Shown here piece after piece: positions 22,124-34,742 of a DNA stretch of 64,000 nt. Every line of letters starts with the position of its first letter. The stretch's first letter is position 1. Origin of the DNA: Hypericum androsaemum (Eukaryota > Streptophyta > Magnoliopsida > Malpighiales > Hypericaceae); the NCBI GenBank assembly GCA_963995505.1, contig OZ023199.1, positions 1,736,001-1,800,000 of the forward strand. The letters are read 5' to 3'. The notes beneath the pieces were generated by a model. It did not search any database. It saw only the letters and a list, made by a program, of their open reading frames with translations, and was not told the DNA's origin. A program made the translations under genes and the position numbers.

Positions 22124-24553
22124 TTTTTTTTTTTGCGAAAAAGAACTTTATTACTCAAAGAAACGAAAAAGTTACAAGAAGGGGAAAAGGAAACAGAAGA
22201 GAAGCCAAACACCCAGGCCGAATAGGAAACCGCAAAACAGCAAGCCTATCGCCATAAAGAAGAACTCGACCCTACAAACTTGAGGGAAAGCGAGGCCGAT
22301 GAAGGAACTCCAGGATGATAAATCAGCCGCGGCGCATCAAAAGTCCACCTCATAATGACTCCAGCCAACGTAGATCTTTACTGGCATAAGGATTCCCAGT
22401 CTTCTTCCTCGCTTGAAAGCGAGTGTTCTTGGCAAGTGGTAGATGGGAGTCCTCCAGGTCCGAATGTGAATCCGCCTCGTCCGCCCAATTGTTCTTCATC
22501 TTCTTCGTAATCGAACCCATGAACTTCAATGAGTCCGGAAGATCATCGTTGTCAGAAAAAATAACAACCGTATTGCCCTCTTGACCTGGGATAGGCATGG
22601 GATGTATAGTAGGTAAAGCAGAGGCGCTGCCCAAAATAGATGGGGACGGTCCCTGTATTATTGGGGTTCCCTTGCCAAGGAAACCCGGCTTCAAACCCTT
22701 ATGCTTGGAGCCCTTTGAACCGAATGAGCGAGTAGGTAAAATTCTGCCCGCTTCAACATATGCTGCCCTCCTAGCCTCAGCCATTGCCAAATCCTCAGGA
22801 GACAGTGATGCCAATAACTCAGCCGAGGAAGGACCATTCTTGGGCCCCTTTTTCTTGCCCGATGCTGACCTAGGCTTAGAACCCGATGAGTCAGTCACAT
22901 GTGAAGCTGGCGTCAACGGCTCTATTATAATCGGGCCTGAAAATACCTGACCTGTATCTTGGGAGGGCGAAACCTCCTCAATCATTACACCACAATCCCC
23001 CTCTATGCTATTTGTACTTGGCATTGGAGACTGCTTAGGAACTTCATCAAGCACCATCAACTGGACCAAATTATTTGAAACCACAATCGGACCTGGACCT
23101 AATGGAGAACATTTATCACCAGGTAGAATTTCACCCTCTTCCCTCGCTTCAGGGACCTGAAGTACCACCGAATCACCATCCTCTTAATCCTCCTCTTCGC
23201 GTACTACCTGTTGCACAAAGTTTTCCAATACAGTAATAAGGGCAAGAGATGAGCACTCCTCAACTTCAATGGTGGTTGGTGAACTAGGGGAGCACTCATT
23301 CTTTTGTTGCCACACCTGCTTCCCCACGGGCCTCTTGGGACCCTGATCCTCCATCGCCTGCTTTTCCCTAGCAATTTCCTGTCTATTACTTTCAGCTTCA
23401 ACACGTGGATGCAGTTTTCGGCAAGAGTCTAAATCATGACCAATGATTTTGCAATGCTCGCAGAAAAGAGGCAAATTCTCGTACACCACATCAACTAAGA
23501 CCGTGCCCTCCTCAAGCTTCAATACAACTTCTTTCTGACGAGGCTTGGACATGTCTAGTTCCACCAAAACCCCAAAGCACCATTAAACCTATTTAATGCA
23601 GTCAAGTCTGAACGAATGGGGTTACTAATGGCCGCAGCTAGTCCAAGTATGATATTATTAGCGACATGCTCCATGCTCAACCCCCTTAATGTAATCCATA
23701 CCTTCGTAAAAGAAGAGGAAACCTTCGTGGGCTTAAAATAGGGTACCCATGGCTGCAAGTAGAGACATCCATGAGGAAGTCTCCATTGTGAAGAGCTCCA
23801 AACTACGTCCTTATAGTGCTCATTCTCAAACTGAAAACCAAAGTACCCCAAGCCAAGAGGAAACAACTTCCACGATTGCACAGACCAAACTTTAGAGATA
23901 GCAGCTTTCAAGTCAAATGTTGAGCCAGGTTTGGCACCTCTGGGCATCACTAACCTTCCAATCAAAGCGCGCTTCCCAAAGTTTGTACAAACTGATGATC
24001 TATCTGCATCCAATTCAACGACCATATGCTCGCCATCGAAGACTGGCTTAATATACGTACCTTCTTGGACCCGGTCAGATCGCGGGTGGAGCGCGGCTGC
24101 GTAGGACATCTTTTTCATGGCGTTCTCCGCTGGAGCCATAGGAGTCAGTGTCACAGTAGTCTCAGCAACCCCATCTTTGCTCGCTTGTATATCTCCTGAA
24201 GGTGTAGGCCTCGCACCCTCCGCAACCTGCCCCACACCCTTTGTCAACCCATGAGCCAGCGCCTGTGAAGGGTTACCGACTAATGAGGCAAGAGCGGTGT
24301 AGAACTGGTGAAGGAGAGGAAGGATGCTGGATTGAACCGCCATGAGAACTTTCGGATCCATCCCTAGCGAAGGGCAGGGATTAAGCGACGGCGGCTGAAA
24401 ACCTCCATCTGAGGGTCTCAACGAGGCCGTTGGAGACATCGGAACAGCAGCGACGGTGGTGGAACTCGAAACCCTAGCCGAGGGAGGCATTAATTAAGAC
24501 ATAGCGAAACCGGAGGGGTGGTCGTCCAGACCAACCCCTCTGGCAGCCCCGTG
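22124..24553 (-). mobile_element. LINE-derived element carrying ORF1 only
   Basis: On the minus strand it has a GC-rich 5' leader (24491-24553), a decayed ORF1, a short 3' region and a terminal A run (T run at 22124-22134 on +). No endonuclease, reverse transcriptase or RNase H coding is present, so ORF2 was lost or never part of this copy. The homologous flank at 40430-40560 lacks the insertion. Relative to that flank about 85 bp are missing beside the insertion, and no target duplication is visible. Confidence 0.75.
22350..24490 (-). pseudogene. LINE ORF1-like protein (DUF4283 plus zinc knuckle), broken
   Basis: The start at 24490 opens a Pro/Ser-rich N-terminus. A DUF4283-like region follows (WSVQSWKLFPLGLGYFGFQF, then WRLPHGCLYLQPWVP), then a CX2CX4HX4C zinc knuckle (CEHCKIIGHDLDSC at about 23470-23430) and a long low-complexity tail. 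One frameshift at about 23560 separates the N-terminal part from the knuckle, and an in-frame stop at 23184-23186 cuts the tail. Such proteins act as RNA-binding ORF1 products of plant L1 elements; this one is not functional as it stands. Confidence 0.8.
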
Positions 24554-25266
24554 TCTTTATCCACGTGAAAAAGACAGTGTACCTAAATCACTAATGCACA
24601 TAGGTCTGAACGAGGGGACTGATTGGGTGCTTCCAGTATAGACAAGAAATTAAGATCGTGAGTTCTTTAAATGGTGATAGTTAAAATACCGTGAGTTCTT
24701 TAAATGGTGATAGTTAAAATACGGGTATCGTTAATTTCCCCAAATAATAAAGACTCCGATACTGTTGAAGAAAGGTGACGTCTCTTACTCTCTCTTTGAC
24801 ATTTCCAGCGCGAAAAAAAGACGATGTAATCCAATGCTTAAACTTGTTCGTCGGGTTATTAAATTTTGGTCGAGAATTAAATTTGTATATGTTGGAAAAA
24901 TTCATTCCATCAAATATATAACATTACTAAATTTTCAACATTTAAATTCGAAATTATAAAAAATTTCAAAAATTAGTTGATCTAAATAATAATGTGGTAG
25001 TAGCTTCTATTAATTAGGCACACTAGAATTTTCTTTCCACTTGAGATATTGTTGCGTTTTCTACAAGTTGTATCATTGGCCTACGGCATTTGAACGCTTT
25101 CGATTTTCTTTTTTCGTTAGCAACAAAACGCGTTTGATATGATCTCGCCAAGTCAAAGTCTTTGCATTTGTCGGAAGGATACCGTCGGTTGAATATCACT
25201 GTAGTTCGGGTCCCTCTGTTTTGAAAGGTGACTTGGACCGATTGTCATCGGTTATACACTTACGTT
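24554..25266. other. Intergenic 5' of alpha-galactosidase A
   Basis: The segment 24554-24660 matches 40535-40625, and 25215-25335 matches the 5' flanks of copies B and C. Two copies of gtgagttctttaaatggtgatagttaaaatac lie at 24658-24721. No gene. Confidence 0.6.
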
Positions 25267-25275
25267 TATATATAT
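25267..25275 (+). promoter_or_regulatory. TATA box of alpha-galactosidase A
   Basis: tatatatat lies 61 bp before the ATG in a block (cacttacgtttatatatatgcg) shared with copy B and modified in copy C. Confidence 0.6.
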
Positions 25276-25335
25276 GCGTGTGTACCCTGACACCTAATTC
25301 CATGTATTAGCTTCAGATCATTAGTAGCAGCAGCT

Positions 25336-28300
25336 ATGGCCGCCAATTTGATGTTGCTCATACTTCTGATAGCCACGATTTCATGTGTAAGAGGCGATCG
25401 AGTCTCGAGCAGGAGGAGCCTTGCAGATAATGGCCTTGGCTCAACTCCTCAAATGGGGTGAGTTCCTTTCCAATCGTCTTCCCTTATCGCATCGGCTTTC
25501 TTATTATCCGAAACGATCCGTTCTTCGTGTATCAGATGGAACAGCTGGAACCATTTCAGTTGCAACATTAACGAGACCATCATTCGAGAAACAGGTGAAT
25601 ATTACTGTCCCGCCTTTGTAGTCCTACCCGACTCGTATCTTTTCGGTTGAAGCTAATGTATACACTTTTAAATTGTTATGGTTGCAGCTGATGCAATGGT
25701 GTCTACTGGACTAGGGGCAGTAGGATACACTTATGTTAACATTGGTAAAATGCTCTTTCATCAATTTCTGCAAGCCTTTGTTTTCTTGGCTCCAAAGCAA
25801 TCCGGCTTCTGATTATATATGATGCCTCCTGCAATATTGCAGATGATTGCTGGGGTGAACTAGATAGAGATGCAGAGGTAAAACTCTTCTTCACATTGAC
25901 CCTCCTCTCAATTGTTCTTCTTTCATTTGATCATTTTGAATATTTGCATTATACCTCCACCCCATACAATTTGGCTCTGGCATCTGTTTGGGCCAATCAG
26001 TACCATTTTACGAATTTCAAAGGGCTAAACTATACGCGGGTGGGACTGATTTGCACATGAGTGCAAACTTCAAGGGCTGGGTAGTATTTTTGAAGCCTCA
26101 TAGTTGGAGTTGAACTAATGACAGGGAAATATGGTGGCTAATGAAGTAAATTTTCCATCAGGGATTAAGGCCCTGGCTGATTATGTTCATAGCAAGGGTC
26201 TCAACTTGGGGATTTACTCTGATGCAGGGTATTTACTACCTCAGATTCTTCTTTTCTTATTTGTAACTTTAGATGTTCTTGGTTTATTAATATCTGATGC
26301 TAAACGCAATTTTGATTTCTAGAAATGTGGATGCGTTAAAATTCGGTAGAGAGATTTTTTGTCTTTGTCGTATCAAGCTTATACATGGATTAATCAATCT
26401 CGTATGTGTTTGAATAAGATGTGGATTTGGTTAAAAAGCTCGGATTGACAAGAGAGAAGACCATATTTCTTGACTATGAAAGTTTTTAGTACAGGGAAAT
26501 CTTTCTCAACCAAAACAAAGAATAGAGAGAAAATTAACAAAAATAATGTTTTTTAGAGGTAAATTATATCTGCAAGAATAGAGCCATTGATTTTGTCAAT
26601 TCTATGTTATTATTTCCATATGACCAAATATTATAGTCATAAAACAAATGATGTCTCAGGAGTCAAACCTGCAGCGGGAAGATGCCAGGTTCTCTAGGAC
26701 ATGAAGACCAAGATGCTAAAACCTTTGCTTCATGGGTATATTTCCTTATTTTGTTTTTGACACATCCAATTGTAGTTTTGGAGTTTAAACTCTCGTTTCG
26801 AAATGTAACAACAAATTATCACATTATTTTTTACGACTTGAGTCAGATCTCGACATCCGTTATTTGTATGTGTGTTTCAGGGAGTTGATTATCTGAAATA
26901 CGACAATTGCAATGCTCCCAGCACGAGTCCGGAAGAAAGGTATGTACGTAATGTCCTTATACGCTTCAAGTGGTGTATAAGTAAACTATGGTGAAATTGC
27001 ATAGAATACATATGATCTACTCACCTTATACCCTACTCTTTAAATTTTAGCTATTTTAAAAATATTAATTGCAAATTAAATTATTTCCCACAATTAGTCG
27101 AGCTTGTAATATATAATATTTTGTATCCTTGACTTTTTGTCTTATAAGTAGGCAGCGTCTATGTCCCAAATAGAGTTAGACAACTGATTATTAGTTATTT
27201 AGAATCTTCAGGATTTTTCTTGAAAGAGCTCTTCTTCTTTCTTTCTTTTTGGTTGTGGTAGTTGTATTTTTCCATTATTCTTTTCTCCACCGAGTAGTAA
27301 TACAATCAGACTCGTTTTTTGTGATAACCAAAAACCATAAATTGATATGTGTAGCATCATACTCTTCTCTTCTCGGTCTAAAAATTTATCATCGGGCAGT
27401 CTCCCGCTATTATCTATCATATCTTTTTTGTTTCGCTATGCTATGTCAGTTTTTCATCACAATTGAGCAGCCTTTCATCTTCAAACAATATGTACCATAT
27501 AAATTGTTTGTATCCCATAAATATTTTCTAAGCTTTACAAACTAATGCCTTCTATTGAACTCAGATATCCTGTAATGGGCCAGGCGTTACAGAATTCAGG
27601 CAGGGCAATCTTCTTCTCCATGTGTGAATGGTAATTAACTAGACATGATCCCCTTGAAATTTAGTGATCCTTTTTTTTAAAACCGGAGAAATTACGACCG
27701 TCGCTAATATTATGCTGTCCACCGGAAGGTGTTGACTGATAATTTGTTCGATGTTCAGGGGAGTTGATAATCCGGCAACATGGGCCTCGGATATCGGAAA
27801 TAGTTGGAGGACAACCGTAGACATTCAAGACAACTGGGATAGGTTATAAAATCATCTTGTTATGTTTACAACAAATTTTAAGTGACAACATAGTTGGTAT
27901 GTTGTGACGATTAAGAATTCGACAAAACATACCTATATAAAAATAATTCGATAAAATATAAGAGATATAAATTGAATGCAGTAAGATTTGTCATAAATTT
28001 AAAAAACTCAAAATGTTGAATATATTATCTCATATATGTGTTGTGATCATAGTAATTTTTTAAGGTGTTTTATACTATTGTTCATTTGTTCTTACATCTT
28101 GTCTAGTTACTAGATCTCAAAAATTTTGATCGCTTTATAAGTACGATTTAGTATATTTGATGGTTAAAATTTGAATATTTTCTAGATTTACGAAGAGTCC
28201 TACATAGGGTAACAACGGTTTGAATTGTCATGATTTTAAAATTTTATTGTCTAGCTCTATGTTCTCTATTTTTTACATGCCCATGATTTTGCATTTTCAG

Positions 28301-30314
28301 ATTTTTAACATAATGTCCTGGTTGTTGTTGTTTCCGGTTGGTGGAACAACATGGATACTTACATTTTTGTGATATTTGAATCAGCATGACATCGAATGCG
28401 GATCAGAATGATAAATGGGCATCATATGCTCAACCTGGTGGCTGGAATGGTATATTTCATTGACTTCTATTGCACTTAAATTATTAAGATTCTCTTGAAA
28501 TTCGTACAAATTATTACGTTTAAAATATTTTTTCGAGATTATTACGTCGGTAGTTGCAAACATAGTAATAATCTTTTATAAGTATTGAAAATTCGTCAAA
28601 CTATTGTCTTAAGATTTGGGATTGAAATTAGAAAACCTAACATAGTTACAAAACGAGTTGATTTCGTGGCTCGTTGTTATTCATATGCTCTGTTGACATT
28701 TTTTGAGTTGCATATCATAATTCCAATACACCCTTTTAACATTGGTCTATTATACATGGTCTTGTTGTTTTTTTTTATGATTTCCTTGTATCAGATCCTG
28801 ATATGCTTGAAGTAGGAAACGGCGGAATGACATTCGAGGAGTATAGATCACATTTTAGCATATGGGCGTTGGTCAAAGTACAATTTATATTATCTCTCCA
28901 TTCTGAATTACTCCACATAAAACAAAAATATATTACATGTGATCTTTGTTTCTAGGACTCGTATAATCTAATATTGGTTTATATCGTCACAATAGGCACC
29001 ACTCTTAATTGGATGTGATGTGCGATCTATAGACAAGGGGACTCTTGCATTGCTCAGCAACCCGGAGGTTGTTGCTGTCAACCAGGGTAAGATATAACAC
29101 ATGTTTAATTGTTCGAGCATTGTCGGGTCTATTTCACAAGTTAGATTCTCTTAATGATATTTTTACATCAGAAAATCTTGAACCCAAGACTCCTTTAACT
29201 AAACGAAATTTTCTTACTATCTGGATCAATATTTTTTTCGAGAGAATTAGCTCAATACAAATGTGGTTTATTTGGTTTCCAAACAGATGCACTCGGAGTT
29301 CAGGGGAAGAAAGTAAAGAAAGATGGTGATCAAGAGGTAATTTGTTATTTGGGCCACTACCAGCCCATTGGGCTGATCATAAAGCCCAACTCATCCCAAT
29401 TTTGCTGTTGTAGGTATGGGCTGGGCCGCTCTCTGATGATAGAGTGGCAATGGTGTTGTGGAACAGAGGATCCTCACAGGCAAATATCACCGCTAGTTGG
29501 ACGGACATAGGCCTCAGCCCATCAACTATTGTTGATGCTCGGGATTTGTGGGCGGTAATGATTTGAACCTTTAATGAATTTTTTAAAAATTACGGTCGTA
29601 CAGTTCGACAAGTTTGGTCGCCAATCGAACAATATACTGCTTCATTTTTTGTATCAAACTTGGAGACCGGTTTAACCAATGGTCCATATTGTTGACTAGT
29701 GGTTCAACCAGTTGGACTGGACAGTTTGCTTGGTTGGGCATATCATTTCAGCCCAAATTTCCCAAAAAATATTTTCTTGAACTTTTTTTTAGTTTATAAG
29801 ATGAAAAATTAAGTATATACTGTAAATGATACTTATTTAAAAATATAATTAGATGATATTTAAAATTATTTAATATTTTAATACCAAATAATAAAATATG
29901 TTTAAAAATATATGGCAGATCATTGGTCGGACCAATCCAACCGAAAACATCAAATTTTCCGGATCTATTCTAAAAATATTGCCTTTAATAACCATTGAGG
30001 ATCAACCTCGAGTAATTTTATGGTAATTTTAGCATAAACCGAAATCGATATGTGAACCAATAAACATCAAGCAAAAAGACCGGTTATTAATACAAAAAAA
30101 AATGCTAAATCTTGACTCTTGAATATACCAACTCGTTGATTATGTTTCCTAATCTCATTATAATTGATGTTGTTTGTAACAGAATTCAACCCAAGAATCA
30201 ATTCAACATCTTATTACAGCGGTGGTGGATTCTCACGATTGCAAAATGTACGTGCTCACGCCAGTTTCAGAGGATACTTCAGAATTTTGGGGTGCAAGTG
30301 CTCCTATAGCCTGA
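25336..30314 (+). CDS. AGAL1-like: Alpha-galactosidase, GH27 (copy A)
   Basis: Hydrolyses terminal alpha-galactosyl residues; a hydrophobic signal peptide ([13 protein letters not shown]) points to secretion or vacuole. Fifteen exons give 407 aa: 25336-25457, 25536-25594, 25688-25744, 25843-25877, 26125-26228, 26660-26735, 26881-26939, 27565-27630, 27759-27842, 28385-28449, 28795-28877, 28996-29086, 29287-29336, 29414-29554, 30183-30314. The nucleophile is Asp159 (YLKYDNC); the acid/base is Asp214 in [12 protein letters not shown]. Two oddities: Val213 replaces the Gly of RTTGDI found in copies B and C, and YAQPGGW replaces YAGPGGW. The C-terminal domain ends CKMYVLTPV plus an unusual 16-residue tail shared by all three copies. 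No disabling lesion; catalytic activity may be altered. Confidence 0.93.
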
Positions 30315-32344
30315 GATGTACTTGTACTTTCGTAATATGACGTGACTAATTATGGAAATTAATCACAATTTACAATTTCAGCATGCATTTATTTGTGATT
30401 AACTTACTATCCATTTTACTTAAATCAATTAAAATAGTTATTATAGTTTAATAAATGTCTAGAGTTCGAGTTATTGGGAATGTAAAATTATTAAATAATT
30501 ATTGTGAAAACATCATACCCAAATCTGGAAGTAACTCTATGGATACTATACGGTTTAAAAAACGTATTATCTATGTCACAAAATTCGGAAATCAGATTGA
30601 AAATGAATTACCAAATTATTTTGTACCGTGCTAAAATGTTACACAAGTCGGTATCCGATATTTCAGTCCTGTCGTTGGGATTTTACAAAATTTTGGTATT
30701 AAATACTTCAAAAACAAAATCGGTTTGGTACGAAAATAAAAATGTATGTAATTGGAAATTAAAATGAATATTTTCCATATACTAAAATGAAAATTGTCAT
30801 AGAAACCTTATGGGTCTCTCCCATTTTCAGTACTCTGTATCGAATTTATATCATCAATGTCAGAAATATTTCTGTACTTGAGCACTATTTTTGAGGAAAT
30901 TCGAAGGTACTTTAAATATTTTTATTTTTTATTTTTTTTGAGAAACAATACTTTTACATTTATTTTTGAGTAAAAATACTTTTAATTTTTCTAATGACCA
31001 GTTTTAGCTAATTGGCTTGCTTAGACGAGCAATAAATTGATTTGCATCAGCTTTAACTTTTATAATCTTGAACAGGTTTTGATTTCTGTAGTGATTCGCT
31101 AAACCAACTGATGAAAAATAATCCAGCCAAAATAATAGAGAAAAGAGATACGATTGAAATATGAAGGTTTTTTTTAACAAAAGGTTACTCGGAGAGAAAT
31201 ACTTTAGCTCTGTGATTTCACAAAATTCTTCGTTTTGATTTATTGGACATAACTTCATAAGAATTTCGGTTTTAGACTATGTTTGATGTAATTAAGGCCA
31301 ACACAAAATTTAAAATTATACAGATCTTACTTCCAAAATTTTATCCCACTAATTATGTGGTTTGAATATTTTTGTCCTATAACAAAATCTTAAGATGCGG
31401 ACCAATTTGTTCGGATGCATTATATTAAAATTTCAAATTTAACCTAAAATTTTAAAATGATAGGTAGATAAATTATGTCAACATTGACAAAGGAATGTTC
31501 AAAGTTTTTTTTAAGGTAAATTATATACCATGATCATGCCAGAGTTTGAACTCTGACCTCTTAAATATTTACAACGCTTTATGCCGTTGAGATATAAGCT
31601 TTTGACAGGAATGTTCAAAGTTGAAACTCGAAAATACAAAGATGTGAAATTTTGATAAGAAGAATTCCGACTTTAAAATATTCTTCAGCAAATATCAAAT
31701 ACATTTTTCAATCATGAAATAGCCGGAGTCCGGCGAATCTTTCGGGTGGCGGGCAGTTGAATCTGAATTTAAAAGCAAAGAGAAAACGGTTTGATGAGGT
31801 CCGTCGAGGTTCATAGCAAATTGCCGCTAGTTGACCATCTAACTGACTTCGTCTTTTTCAACCTTCAAATAACGCAAGGTTTTATGGCCACGCAGGCTGA
31901 TTAGAGTGATCATCGGAAAAGTGTACACGAAAATCCGACATTCAAGAGATTTAATTAAATTGTAAATACAAAAAAGATCAATGTTTGTCGGGAATTGACG
32001 GGGCAACAGGGAGAACGGATTGAGTGGGAATTAAAGAAAAGTTGTCCATAGGTGGGGACTTAAATATAGGCCGTCAGATTTGATTTTAAAATAGTATCTA
32101 CAAATCCAAGGGCCATTAATCTATCAAGGATACTTTTGACCTTTTATCCATCCCATACCACCTAGGGTTTCACCCCATCCATTTAAACCTTTTTATCTCC
32201 TAATTTTTTCATAAAAAAGTAGTGGCCGCCATCTCTCTTCTTCTTCCCATAAAAGAGAAATCTCTCTCTCTCTCTCAACGAGTAGTAAAGTCGAAGAAGA
32301 AGAAGAAGAAGCCCCAATCGGCGAAACAGTAGGAGAGAGAGGAG
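30315..32344. other. Intergenic, 3' flank of copy A and RPT6-like 5' flank
   Basis: The stretch 30500-30780 matches 45660-45930 and 53880-54180, the 3' flanks of copies B and C; 30980-31060 matches 54285-54350. From about 32012 a diverged relative of the 3761 MITE begins (ggattgagtggg, then gtggggac and ccgtcagattt). A CT-rich leader (32262-32276) and (GAA)n precede the RPT6-like ATG. Confidence 0.6.
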
Positions 32345-32546
32345 ATGGCAGTGGTAGAAGTTGAAGCGGCGAGAAAGGTGGAGGACACGTGGACGATGAA
32401 CAGTAACAGTAGCGGGAAGCAGCAGCAAGGGGATGGGCTGAGGCAGTACTATCTCCAGCAAATGCACGAGCTCGAGCTCCAGGTCCGCCAGAAGACACGA
32501 TCTCAACCGCTGCCTCGATGCCCAGCTCAACGGAGGTGTTGAATTT
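32345..32546 (+). pseudogene. RPT6: 26S proteasome ATPase subunit RPT6, N-terminal fragment
   Basis: The frame from ATG 32345 runs MAVVEVEAARKVEDTW and then GLRQYYLQQMHELELQVRQK, matching the coiled-coil N-terminus of RPT6 (regulatory subunit 8). After QKT the expected D-L-N-R reading continues only in another frame, so a small indel is present near 32493. Nothing of the AAA ATPase domain follows; the sequence runs directly into a 22-bp minisatellite. A UTR-like leader and ATG are preserved, so this looks like a duplicated 5' end rather than a processed copy. Confidence 0.75.
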
Positions 32547-32552
32547 AGGGTT

Positions 32553-33614
32553 TTAGTATGTATTGATATTAGTTTGAGTATGTATTGATATTTATTTTAG
32601 TCTGTACTAATATTAGTTTGAGTAAGTAATGCTATTGATTTGAGTATATACTGATATTGGTTTGAGTATGTAATGATATTGGTTTGAGTATGTAATGATA
32701 TTGATTTTAGTCTGTATTGATATTAGTTTTTGTCTATAATAAAATTAGTTTGAGTATGTATTGATATCAGTTTGAGTAAGTAATGATATTGGTTTTAGTC
32801 GGTAATAGTATTAGTTTGAGTCTGTATTGATATTGGTTTGAGTCTGTATTGATATTGGTTTGAGTCTGTATTGATATTGGTTTTAATCTTTATTGATATT
32901 GGTTTTAGTACGTATTGATATTGGTTTGAATATATATTGATATTGGTTTTAATCTGTACTGATATTGGTTTGAGTAAGTAATGATATTGATTTGAGTATA
33001 TACTGATATTGGTTTGAGTATGTGATGATATTGGTTTGAATATGTATTGATATTGGTTAGAGTATGTATTGATATTAGTTTTAGTCTGTATTGATAGTGG
33101 CTTGAGTATGTATTGATATTGGCTTGAGTATGTATTGATATTGGTTTTAGTCAGTAATACTATTGGTTTGAGTATGTATTGATATTGATTTTAGTCTGTA
33201 ATGATGTTGGTTTGAGTATGTATTGATATTGGTTTAAGTTTATAATGATATTAGTTTGAGTAAGTAATGCTATTGGTTTTAGTCTGTAATGATATTGGTT
33301 TTCGAAGTAGTGATATTGATTTTCGAATATGGTGATACATTAGTTTTTGAATGTATTGATATTGGTTTTCAAATGTGGTGATATTGGTTTACGAACGTCG
33401 TGATATTGGTTTTCGAATTCAGTGATTTTGATTTCCGAACGTAGTGATATTAATTTTCCGAACATAGTGATATTAGTTTTCGAGCGTAGTGATATTGGTT
33501 TCTGAAAGTAGTGATATTGGTTTTCGATGCAGTGATATTGATTTTCGAACGTAGTGATATTGGTTTTCGAACGTAGTGATATTGGTTTTCGAACTTAGTG
33601 ATATTCGTTTTCTA
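32553..33614. repeat. 22-bp minisatellite array (about 48 units)
   Basis: The consensus in the first two-thirds is gagtatgtattgatattggttt. From about 33295 a second variant takes over, gaacgtagtgatattggttttc, with the same period and shared core tgatattggttt. Units differ by point changes and a few length variants. The array starts within 10 bp of the RPT6-like fragment. Confidence 0.92.
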
Positions 33615-34742
33615 TTGAATTTTTATTTTTTAGTTTTTTGAGTTTATTTATAAAAAAATATCTGATATGACTTTTGAAGTTGACAATAATTTAGAGAGAG
33701 AGAGAAAGAGTCCTTGTGAAGCGTTCCTTCCTCTTTTCACGTGGGGTTAGTTTATATTTGTTTTGATCTTTGTAGTCTTTCCATAAAAAAAGTGTGTCAG
33801 CTAATTTTTCATATCTCCTTTTGTTTCTATTTATTTTCCAATTTTACCCTTTGTTATTTTATTAATACCTAAATTGTCACAATCCTTCCTTTCCCGTTGA
33901 ATCTCCCCCGGCAATAGGACCCCTAAATTTTTTTTTTAGTGGAACCCTTGAACTTTATGTATTCATACATGAAAAGAGTACATCCTGAAATAACTACTTC
34001 TTTCAAGTCATTAACACAAACGTTAACGCAAAAGGGTGGATGTGCATCAAAGTAAAAATATTTTAGGGAAATTGATAACGCCAATTTGAATAGGACATCG
34101 GCTACCATTTTTTTCGTGGCCAAATATGTTGACGTTGATCCGTTTGTTAGCCCATAAATACTCGGTTGTATTGTTTGGAAAATTTTAGGTGGCAAATTTT
34201 GGTCCTTGTGCGCTAAAGTATATATTTGGGGAATGATTTTGGCATAACAATAATGAGAGTTATTTTGTTATATAAAGTATATATTTGGTATGGACCCCAT
34301 GGCAACAAATTTGCCACCATTAGATTTAGACAAGCACAAAAAATAAATAACTAGATAGCCAAAATCATTAGTCCGATCTTTGGTAGGAGCTACCCGTAAT
34401 AACGAACTTGCAAAATGAATCTCTTTATCCTAAATAGATTCGTTGTTCCTCACCTTGCTTCACCTTAATTGTTATTTGAACAAGTCAAAGTTATGTCTTG
34501 GTCCGAGTGGGAATAGCATTTCTCTTCTGCATGTCCATGGAGTTTTGAAAAATCCAAGCATTATCAACACTTGAAAGGTTTATAGAATGGGCTAATTTTA
34601 GATCAAGACTGAGCCGCTATATTGGATGATAAAAGAAGCAGAGGTGGACCGAGTTGCTAAAAAGAATTAAGGAAATACTAAATAGAACAATGTGCCGATA
34701 TATATATATATATAACTCACCAAGTGCGATTAGGGTTTTGCC
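33615..34742. other. Intergenic 5' of kelch-like pseudogene
   Basis: The stretch 34200-34365 matches 57145-57300 (tatatttggtatggacccc, ccattagatttaga, aaataaataactag), showing shared ancestry of the two kelch-like 5' flanks. No gene otherwise. Confidence 0.6.

Noticed and set aside
22597..22950. 117-codon plus-strand frame opposite the LINE ORF1
   Set aside because: It is the antisense shadow of the ORF1 tail and contains no domain.
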